A stretch of DNA of 12,974 nucleotides, from contig DAIEQM010000007.1 in NCBI GenBank assembly GCA_027347685.1, positions 1-12,974 on the forward strand, given 5' to 3'. Both the position numbers and the translations under genes were made by a program. Below, piece after piece: positions 1-4,758 of the stretch. The stretch is from UBA5941 sp021824385. Lineage in GTDB: Bacteria > Patescibacteriota > Microgenomatia > UBA8517. The notes beneath the pieces were generated by a model. It made no database searches and was not told the origin of the DNA. It saw nothing but the letters and a program-made list of their open reading frames with translations. Within the stretch, counting starts at the first letter, position 1, and each line of letters opens with the position of its first letter.

Positions 1-62
1 GACAAGTAAGTTTCGAGCAAAAGAACAGCAATTGAATAGAGATAGCATTCCAGGAACTAATA

Positions 63-1859
63 ATGACGACCATGAATAAACAGCAAGCACAACTTCGCGC
101 CGCAGTCTATCTTCGGGTTTCTACCGACGACCAGATAGAAAAATACGGCATACCCCTACAGAAAGCGGCTGTCGAGGCCGTTGTTAATTCTAAGGGAAAA
201 CTAGACGATGGTTCACCCGCTATGGTGCTGGCTGGCGAGCAATATGTCTACAAGGACGAGGGTGTTAGCGGAACTACACCTTTGGACGAACGGCAGGGCT
301 TTTTACAAATGAAAGAAGATATAGAAAATGCGCCAGACGGCGCAAAACCTTTCGATATTGTAGCCGTCTACCGTATCGACCGTTTCGCCCGTAAGCTGAA
401 AATCTTACTAGAAGTAATTGACTACTTCGAAGCACAAAACATTCAATTTATTTCAGCGAACGAAAGTATAGATACTTCTACGCCATTCGGGAAAGCCATG
501 TTAGGTATTATCGGCGTGATAGCTGAACTCGAAAGGGAAACGACTAAAGCTAGAACCCAGGCGGGTAAGGAACAAGCCATAGAACGCGGGGTTTATATGG
601 GTGCTAGTGCGCCCTATGGATATATAAAAGATAAGGATAAACGACTTCAAATTTTCTTGCCAGAAGCCGATATTGTACGCCAGGTGTTCGAATTGTTTGT
701 AGTCGAGAAAAGAAATACCCAACAAATAGCAGACTACTTTACCGACAAGAAAATTCTTACCCCTCTACCTTCCGCAATTCATTATGAAAAAAGACGGGCA
801 GGTCGTACGAAGGTAAACGACCCGCATTTTTGGCGGGACTCGACAGTTAGGGACATTATTAAAGACGAAGTGTATCTAGGCATTTATTATTACAACAAAA
901 ACCAAGGTAGTAAGCGACTAGACAGCTCACTATGGAAGAAGTCGTCTTATACGCACGACCATATTATCGACTTTGGCACATTTGAATTAGCGCAACGACG
1001 CATTCGAGAAGACGTAGCGTTACGAAACAGCATGAAGACGGCTGAAAACCACCTTTACTTATTATCTGGTTTACTAAAATGTCATGCTTGCTATGACCCT
1101 TATTCTGGCCGTGAACCGCTAAATTGGACTGGTACAAATCACATAATTAAGAAAAGTAAGAAGCGTGCTTATTACTACCAGTGTGGAGCAAAGAACACTA
1201 AAAAATATTCTATTGTCTGTAAGGCTATTCCTTTTCCAGCCGACGAGATAGAGGAATTTGTTACTAACTTCGTTAAAGACCTACTAAGCGACCCTGAAAG
1301 CGTCTACAAGCATATTAACTCACTTCAATCAACTAAGGTGAAGAAAAGGAAGTTAGAGAAACAACAATCTGAAATTACAAAGTTACTAAATAGCTTGCCT
1401 CGTAGCAGTCAAAACACAAAGCGTATGTATGGGCGCGGCGATATCAGCGACGCTGAATACGACGAAAAAATGGCAAGCATTAAGAAAAAGGAAGCCGAGT
1501 TAAAAAACGATTTAGCGGCAATACAATATCAAATTGGCGAAGGTAAAATTTCAGATATCTATGCCCGCACCCTTAAATTGTTTGCTAAAAAGTATAAACC
1601 TTTCCTTGACGGCTTAATGACCGACAGGCAAGAAATATCGGACTTAATACATCTTATTGTCGATAGGATACACGTCTACACGCGCAAGGCAACGAAAAAC
1701 GACAAAATAGCAGGTCGCAAGAAAGAAGAACAGGTAATACCTTACCAAGTTAGGATAGACCTACGCTTGCCACAAGACATGATGAAACGGTTCGCCGAAC
1801 AAGGAAAGTTCGAAGTCAAAAATGCTGAATTGTGGACGCTAAGGGACTCGAACCCCTGA
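63..1859 (+). CDS. Large serine recombinase / integrase
   Basis: 598-residue site-specific recombinase of the large serine family, which cuts and rejoins DNA through a phosphoserine link to integrate or excise mobile elements. The resolvase domain (about residues 12-165) opens with VYLRVSTDDQ, making Ser20 the likely nucleophile, and contains YRIDRFAR. A recombinase domain follows from about 170 (GASAPYGY). A zinc ribbon is seen as CHAC (C340, C343) plus C374 and C386, then a Lys/Glu-rich coiled coil at about 420-500. Length is normal for the family. The ATG at 63 has AGGA at 52-55, 7 nt upstream; a second in-frame ATG lies at 72. The last eight residues and the stop are antisense to the 3' end of tRNA-Val, so the gene probably marks the edge of an element lying to the left. 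Base composition and codons were not tested for transfer. Confidence 0.95.
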   Translation: MTTMNKQQAQLRAAVYLRVSTDDQIEKYGIPLQKAAVEAVVNSKGKLDDGSPAMVLAGEQYVYKDEGVSGTTPLDERQGFLQMKEDIENAPDGAKPFDIVAVYRIDRFARKLKILLEVIDYFEAQNIQFISANESIDTSTPFGKAMLGIIGVIAELERETTKARTQAGKEQAIERGVYMGASAPYGYIKDKDKRLQIFLPEADIVRQVFELFVVEKRNTQQIADYFTDKKILTPLPSAIHYEKRRAGRTKVNDPHFWRDSTVRDIIKDEVYLGIYYYNKNQGSKRLDSSLWKKSSYTHDHIIDFGTFELAQRRIREDVALRNSMKTAENHLYLLSGLLKCHACYDPYSGREPLNWTGTNHIIKKSKKRAYYYQCGAKNTKKYSIVCKAIPFPADEIEEFVTNFVKDLLSDPESVYKHINSLQSTKVKKRKLEKQQSEITKLLNSLPRSSQNTKRMYGRGDISDAEYDEKMASIKKKEAELKNDLAAIQYQIGEGKISDIYARTLKLFAKKYKPFLDGLMTDRQEISDLIHLIVDRIHVYTRKATKNDKIAGRKKEEQVIPYQVRIDLRLPQDMMKRFAEQGKFEVKNAELWTLRDSNP

Positions 1860-1905
1860 CCCCTTCAGTGTAAATGAAGTGCTCTACCAACTGAGCTAAG
1901 CGTCC
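1833..1905 (-). tRNA. tRNA-Val (UAC)
   Basis: The reverse complement folds as a 73-nt cloverleaf. The 7-bp acceptor is GGACGCT/AGCGTCC with discriminator A at 1833. The anticodon stem CTTCA/TGAAG carries loop TTTACAC, anticodon UAC (Val). The T-loop is GTTCGAGTC. CCA is not encoded: the next bases on the tRNA strand read CAA. It lies downstream of tRNA-Leu(GAG) on the same strand and is probably co-transcribed with it. The serine recombinase gene enters from the 3' side and overlaps by 27 nt. Confidence 0.97.
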
Positions 1906-1941
1906 TTACAGGACTACTGTCACCTTACGGTGTAAGCGTCC
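1906..1941 (-). repeat. Partial 5' copy of tRNA-Val with a small palindromic insert
   Basis: On the tRNA strand the first nine nucleotides of tRNA-Val (GGACGCTTA) occur once at 1941-1933 and again at the true tRNA start (1905-1897). Between the two GGACGC copies lie 30 bp (1906-1935) with complementary ends TTACA...TGTAA. Inside is a small hairpin CACC-GTAA-GGTG (1921-1932). This resembles a tiny inserted element with a 6-bp duplication, or a tandem duplication of the tRNA 5' end. The repeat is short enough that chance is not excluded. Confidence 0.5.
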
Positions 1942-1954
1942 AATCACGAACTTG

Positions 1955-2038
1955 TGCCGAGGACAGGACTTGAACCTGCACGGAGTTTAATCCACACGCA
2001 CCTCAAGCGTGCTTGTCTACCAATTTCAACACCTCGGC
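1955..2038 (-). tRNA. tRNA-Leu (GAG)
   Basis: 84-nt class II tRNA on the reverse strand. The acceptor is GCCGAGG/CCTCGGC with discriminator A at 1955. The anticodon stem CACGC/GCGTG carries loop TTGAGGT, anticodon GAG (Leu). It has the long variable arm typical of tRNA-Leu and a GGTTCAAGTCC T-arm. No CCA is encoded. Only 18 bp separate it from an interrupted copy of its own 5' end (2057-2114). The clear promoter lies beyond that copy, so the tRNA is transcribed either through the copy or from a TATAAT in the 18-bp spacer. Confidence 0.97.
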
Positions 2039-2056
2039 AAATATTATATTCTAGTT

Positions 2057-2114
2057 TACCAATTTCACCTGCCCGCATTGCTGCGCAAAAGCGCTGCAGG
2101 CGGGACACCTCGGC
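2057..2114 (-). pseudogene. Interrupted 5' fragment of tRNA-Leu (GAG)
   Basis: On the reverse strand, nucleotides 1-10 of the neighbouring tRNA-Leu(GAG) (GCCGAGGTGT, 2114-2105) are followed by a 37-bp palindromic insert (2104-2068) and then by tRNA nucleotides 11-21 (TGAAATTGGTA, 2067-2057). Similarity continues weakly (AACTAG against GACAAG). The intact tRNA begins 18 bp further on. The fragment starts 12 nt behind a good promoter -10 box, where the tRNA would be expected to begin, so the fragment looks like the original gene start and the intact tRNA like the displaced or regenerated copy. Confidence 0.85.
2068..2104 (-). mobile_element. 37-bp palindromic element, copy 1
   Basis: An imperfect palindrome starting CCCGCCTGCA and ending GCGGGCAGG on the reverse strand, with a GCGC-TTTT-GCGC centre. 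Pairing is CCCGC/GCGGG, TGC/GCA and GCGC/GCGC, broken by small internal loops. All 37 bases are identical to 11151-11187, which is on the opposite strand of the window but in the same orientation relative to its tRNA. Both copies sit directly after tRNA-Leu nucleotide 10. It carries no gene, so it would need help in trans to move; it resembles REP-type or MITE-like hairpins. Mobility is inferred from two identical copies at equivalent sites. Confidence 0.75.
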
Positions 2115-2126
2115 GAACTCACCAGA

Positions 2127-2155
2127 AGTATATCAAATCTCCGGGTCTTTTTCAG
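2127..2155 (-). promoter_or_regulatory. Promoter of the tRNA-Leu(GAG)-tRNA-Val unit
   Basis: On the reverse strand: CTGAAA (2155-2150), a 17-bp spacer, then TATACT (2132-2127) preceded by TG at the extended -10 position (2135-2133 reads TGA). The predicted start, about 2120, lies a few nucleotides before the tRNA-Leu 5' fragment. Its -35 region overlaps that of the divergent promoter for the 2182 gene. Confidence 0.65.
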
Positions 2156-2167
2156 CTTTATCTAATC

Positions 2168-2176
2168 TGATATAGT
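2168..2176 (+). promoter_or_regulatory. Extended -10 promoter for the 2182 gene
   Basis: TGATATAGT is an extended -10 box ending 5 nt before the ATG at 2182. Transcription would start at or next to the start codon, giving a leaderless mRNA. There is no Shine-Dalgarno sequence and no convincing -35. Confidence 0.55.
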
Positions 2177-2181
2177 AATGT

Positions 2182-2583
2182 ATGAGTGAGGAAGAAGGAT
2201 TTGGAGACCCCAACGAATTGTTTAAAAGCGGACCATTTAGCGCTGATTTAATCAACTCACGGGATAAAGAAAGTGACGATGCTCCTGCACCCGATCTTCC
2301 AACGACACGGGAGCTTACTCAAGAAGAAAAAGATGAGTTTGAACGTCGTGGAAAAGCCTTGTTTGGTGAACCTGCACAAGAACAGAAATATAACCAAGAT
2401 ACCCCTACACCACAGCTGCGTGATATATCTCCACAAAGACAGTCCGGTGCGCCTGCTATGGGGGAAGAAAATTTACCCAAGTTTGACATTGTATCTCGAC
2501 CGAATGAGGGAGCAATAGAACAAGATAAACTTAAGAAAAATCAGAAGGCTTGGTACCAACGAATACTCAATAGAAACAAATAG
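2182..2583 (+). CDS. Hypothetical acidic small protein
   Basis: 133 residues that I do not recognise. The protein is hydrophilic and rich in Glu, Asp, Pro and Gln, with no signal peptide or membrane segment. It is probably largely disordered, with a short charged helix around residues 46-60 (LTQEEKDEFERRGKALFG) and a basic C-terminus ending KAWYQRILNRNK. The ATG is chosen because an extended -10 box ends 5 nt upstream, implying leaderless translation; no ribosome site is present. The stop TAG (2581-2583) directly abuts the 3' end of the opposite-strand tRNA-Leu(CAG). The gene is plausible because the frame is open across the whole gap between two tRNAs and has its own promoter, but no homology supports a function. 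Confidence 0.65.
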   Translation: MSEEEGFGDPNELFKSGPFSADLINSRDKESDDAPAPDLPTTRELTQEEKDEFERRGKALFGEPAQEQKYNQDTPTPQLRDISPQRQSGAPAMGEENLPKFDIVSRPNEGAIEQDKLKKNQKAWYQRILNRNK

Positions 2584-2668
2584 TGCCGGAGACAGGAATC
2601 GAACCTGCATTCCCAATCAGGGAACACACTTCTGAGGCGTGCGCGTCTACCAATTTCGCCACTCCGGC
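2584..2668 (-). tRNA. tRNA-Leu (CAG)
   Basis: 85-nt class II tRNA on the reverse strand. The acceptor is GCCGGAG/CTCCGGC with discriminator A at 2584. The anticodon stem CACGC/GTGTG (one G-U) carries loop CTCAGAA, anticodon CAG (Leu). It has a long variable arm and a GGTTCGATTCC T-arm, with no encoded CCA. Unlike the other tRNAs here it has no partial 5' copy upstream; a structured leader (2669-2787) precedes it directly. Confidence 0.97.
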
Positions 2669-2787
2669 GCGTCACAATTCAACATCAGTGTTTTTTGTTT
2701 TTGCTCTTCGCAAAAACTTCAAACATCAGTTGATTGTTCCTTTTCAAAACTGCAGAAGCAGTTTTGTTTAACAAAACTAACTACTAC
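2669..2787 (-). ncRNA. Candidate structured leader RNA before tRNA-Leu(CAG), copy 1
   Basis: A gene-free stretch between a promoter and tRNA-Leu(CAG). On the reverse strand hairpin A is CAAAACTGC-TTCT-GCAGTTTTG (2766-2745) and hairpin B is GTTTTTGC-GAAGA-GCAAAAAC (2717-2697). TCAAC (about 2734-2730) can pair with GTTGA (about 2683-2679) to enclose hairpin B. It aligns with 11021-11140: distances from -10 box to hairpin A, A to B, and B to tRNA are 27, 27 and 28 nt here and 28, 27 and 29 nt there. Stem positions differ by paired changes. It may be a tRNA precursor leader with a job of its own, or a separate small RNA. No Rfam family was recognised. Confidence 0.6.
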
Positions 2788-2793
2788 ATGCAT

Positions 2794-2802
2794 AGTATAG
2801 CA
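2794..2802 (-). promoter_or_regulatory. Extended -10 promoter of the leader-tRNA-Leu(CAG) unit
   Basis: The reverse strand reads TGCTATACT, an extended -10 box. No good -35 is seen. It corresponds in position to TGGTATAAT at 11006-11014 in the second copy of the leader. It lies back to back with the plus-strand promoter at 2813-2841. Confidence 0.6.
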
Positions 2803-2812
2803 AAGACTTCAT

Positions 2813-2841
2813 TTGACAACCTCGAGGGTGGTACGTAATAT
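2813..2841 (+). promoter_or_regulatory. Consensus promoter for the 2848 gene (leaderless)
   Basis: TTGACA (2813-2818), exactly 17 bp, then TAATAT (2836-2841). The predicted transcription start falls on or next to the ATG at 2848, so the mRNA has essentially no 5' leader. This is the best sigma-70-type promoter in the window. Confidence 0.8.
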
Positions 2842-2847
2842 GACTTT

Positions 2848-3417
2848 ATGAGCTGGGGAGTTTCAAAAAGATTAAAGGCAATATTAGGATTTTCTGACCA
2901 AATGAATTGGGGATTCAGTCGAGGCGGTGGATCTGCAGAGAGTGGATCAGAAGCAGGCCAAGACACGGAACAGGCGCAAACTCCTGACCAAGTATACGAT
3001 GCATTACTCAATAGAAATGATGTTTTAGCTTTTCAAACAAGAAAACTGCCAGATAGCGATAAACATTCAAACCGACGTGCAAGTGAATCATTTGATGAAG
3101 ATACTTCCACTGCTCTTATTTGCAATAAACTTTTACACGAATATTCTCAAAATAAATCTCTTGTAGCCCAGAATAGAATTAAAAATGGGGAAATGGGAGT
3201 GATGTCGGAGATAAAGTCGCAAGTTGAATTAGCAAAGGAATCTTTTAAATATGCTTCGCTTAAGGGCCGTGCGCCAGAGAGTTTGTCTGAGCAAGAATTT
3301 AATAATATACAGGCTATAGATTTTCTTGATCGAGCCGCACATAACATCCCAGATGCCCGAACAGCTCAACGATTTGTTCAAGACTACGACCAAAGACACG
3401 CAGCAGGAACTAAATAA
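2848..3417 (+). CDS. Hypothetical protein
   Basis: 189 residues that I do not recognise. An N-terminal segment (MSWGVSKRLKAILGFSDQMNWGF) could form a short amphipathic helix. A low-complexity Gly/Ser/Glu/Gln linker follows (about 25-46), then a mostly helical, charged C-terminal half (about 50-189). No signal peptide or clear membrane helix is present. The start is fixed by the consensus promoter whose -10 box ends 6 nt before the ATG. The last 8 bp overlap the convergent GTPase gene. Residues 115-185 have helical spacing and may be a folded domain. Function unknown. Confidence 0.7.
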   Translation: MSWGVSKRLKAILGFSDQMNWGFSRGGGSAESGSEAGQDTEQAQTPDQVYDALLNRNDVLAFQTRKLPDSDKHSNRRASESFDEDTSTALICNKLLHEYSQNKSLVAQNRIKNGEMGVMSEIKSQVELAKESFKYASLKGRAPESLSEQEFNNIQAIDFLDRAAHNIPDARTAQRFVQDYDQRHAAGTK

Positions 3418-4492
3418 ACCTCACAATCATATTTTCCTTAATTTTTGTTTCAAGTGACACTTCTTGTCCTGCAAACTTCGCTCCTTCACCCCAAATTTTT
3501 GCTTTCGTTTTGCCTTCGCTAAATTCGGTTCCGATCTCATTCATCACATCTTTGAGTGTCATTCCGACTTTTACCACCATTGAATTGTCGTGGTTAACTT
3601 CTTGTAAAGGCTTCAAAAGGTAAATAGTGGCAAGGCCCAGCGCTTTCCAAATAGATTCTTGAAATGCGGCCAAGCCTTCCCCTTTGTCAGCACTCATTTT
3701 GATAAACCCGCTTTCAAGCTCTACTGGGATTTTTTTAGGAAGCCCCATGTCTGCTTTGTTCACGACATACAGCGCCGGAATATACACCCGGTTTTTGGAC
3801 AGTGCATCGAGCAGCCCTTCGACTGTTATATTTTCTTCCAAATACACATCAGCACTTTTAATTCCCATTTGATTAATAATGTCTTTGATGGTGTCGCGAT
3901 CCAAGTCCTGCCTGATATTCGTGTTTATTGTGAGCCCTCCGTTTAAATGACGCTTAATTCGAATGCGCTGTGGGCGCTTGTTCACACGAATTCCATTTCG
4001 CTCGAGCGCTGCTTGAATGCGGGGAATTGCTTCAATCCGCTCACCGTCACTCATAATAATAAGAAGATCGGTGTTTCGAATAACCGACAATACTTCACGG
4101 CCTCTCCCCTTTCCTTCTTCTGCTCCTTCAATAAGCCCTGGAACATCGAGAATTTGAATATAGGCATTTTTGTATTTCATCATTCCCGGAATAACGGAAA
4201 CTGTAGTAAACGAATACGGGGCCACTTTGCTCTCGGCATTGGTGAGAGCATTGAGAAGGGTTGATTTACCAGCTGAAGGTGGGCCTACCAGTACTACCGT
4301 TGCATCTCCCTGTTTTTTGACAGCATAGCCTCCCCCGCCTCCACTCTTTCTATTTTGGGATTCGAGTTGCTTATCCTTGAGAATTGAAATTCTGGCTCTT
4401 AATACTCCAATATGGCGCTCTGTGCCTTTGTGATACGGAAGTTTACGAATTTCTTCTTCAAGCTCTTTTATTTGATCTTCGGGCGTTTTCAT
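3410..4492 (-). CDS. DRG-type (Obg-superfamily) GTPase with TGS domain
   Basis: 360 residues matching the plan of the DRG/Rbg GTPases, ribosome-associated translation factors known mainly from archaea and eukaryotes. An N-terminal helical segment (about 1-48, HKGTERHIGVLRARI) leads into a Gly-rich linker GGGGG (51-55). The G domain has G1 GPPSAGKST (70-78), the YSFTTVSVIPG switch (93-103), G3 DVPG (116-119) followed by the Obg-type LIEGAEEGKGRGRE (120-133), and G4 NKAD (245-248). An S5D2L-like insert lies around 165-240 (NRVYIPALYVVNKAD ends it). The TGS domain occupies about 280-360. It lacks the glycine-rich Obg N-domain, so it is not ObgE. The start ATG has no ribosome site. Its 3' end overlaps the convergent hypothetical gene by 8 bp; no partner protein is visible nearby. 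Confidence 0.92.
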   Translation of the reverse strand: MKTPEDQIKELEEEIRKLPYHKGTERHIGVLRARISILKDKQLESQNRKSGGGGGYAVKKQGDATVVLVGPPSAGKSTLLNALTNAESKVAPYSFTTVSVIPGMMKYKNAYIQILDVPGLIEGAEEGKGRGREVLSVIRNTDLLIIMSDGERIEAIPRIQAALERNGIRVNKRPQRIRIKRHLNGGLTINTNIRQDLDRDTIKDIINQMGIKSADVYLEENITVEGLLDALSKNRVYIPALYVVNKADMGLPKKIPVELESGFIKMSADKGEGLAAFQESIWKALGLATIYLLKPLQEVNHDNSMVVKVGMTLKDVMNEIGTEFSEGKTKAKIWGEGAKFAGQEVSLETKIKENMIVRFI

Positions 4493-4546
4493 GTGAGAAA
4501 TGTAATGTTATGAGGTATAATTGTATCATCTTTTATTGAGTCAGGA

Positions 4547-4552
4547 TATAAT
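4547..4552 (+). promoter_or_regulatory. -10 box of the tRNA-Arg unit
   Basis: A perfect TATAAT, placing a start near 4559, two nucleotides before the partial tRNA-Arg copy at 4561. The -35 is weak. A second TATAAT at 4516-4521 could also act. The region 4493-4546 holds only this promoter area and that of the divergent GTPase gene. Confidence 0.5.
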
Positions 4553-4560
4553 AGCCATAC

Positions 4561-4610
4561 GCACCCGTAGCTCAACGGATAATCATAGATTGTCCGTTTC
4601 GGTACAGGTG
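4561..4610 (+). pseudogene. Partial 5' copy of tRNA-Arg
   Basis: Bases 4561-4581 are identical to the first 21 nucleotides of tRNA-Arg (4622-4642), beginning GCACCCGTAGCTCAACGG. The sequence then diverges. TTGTC and TTCGG and ACA, in the same order as the tRNA's anticodon arm, may be decayed remnants (about 4590-4607). No T-arm or 3' acceptor half follows. It sits directly behind the promoter, where the tRNA would be expected to start, so the intact tRNA 61 bp downstream must be transcribed through it. Confidence 0.8.
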
Positions 4611-4621
4611 AATAAACAAAA

Positions 4622-4694
4622 GCACCCGTAGCTCAACGGATAGAGCACTTGTCTTCGGAACAAGGGGTTGCAAGTTCGATTCTTGCCGGGTGCA
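4622..4694 (+). tRNA. tRNA-Arg (UCG)
   Basis: 73-nt cloverleaf. The acceptor is GCACCCG/CGGGTGC with discriminator A at 4694. The anticodon stem CTTGT/ACAAG carries loop CTTCGGA, anticodon UCG (Arg). The T-arm contains AGTTCGATTCTT. No CCA is encoded. A perfect TATAAT at 4703-4708 just downstream may help transcribe the CTP synthase gene. Confidence 0.97.
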
Positions 4695-4758
4695 CACTTT
4701 ATTATAATAAACTCACTCTTGAACACCTCCTCTTAAGTGGTGTACAGTGATTCTCGGA

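Noticed and set aside
1954..2175. Open frame starting MPRTGLEPARS
   Set aside because: It is the antisense reading of tRNA-Leu(GAG) and its repeat; this type of peptide is a common false gene opposite tRNAs.
2669..2740. Hammerhead ribozyme, because CTGATG occurs twice in the leader
   Set aside because: The required core (CUGANGA with GAAA and a cleavage triplet at a three-way junction) is not present, and the second copy of the leader lacks CTGATG.
2583..2771. Open frame starting MPETGIEPAFP
   Set aside because: Antisense reading of tRNA-Leu(CAG) and its structured leader; not a gene.
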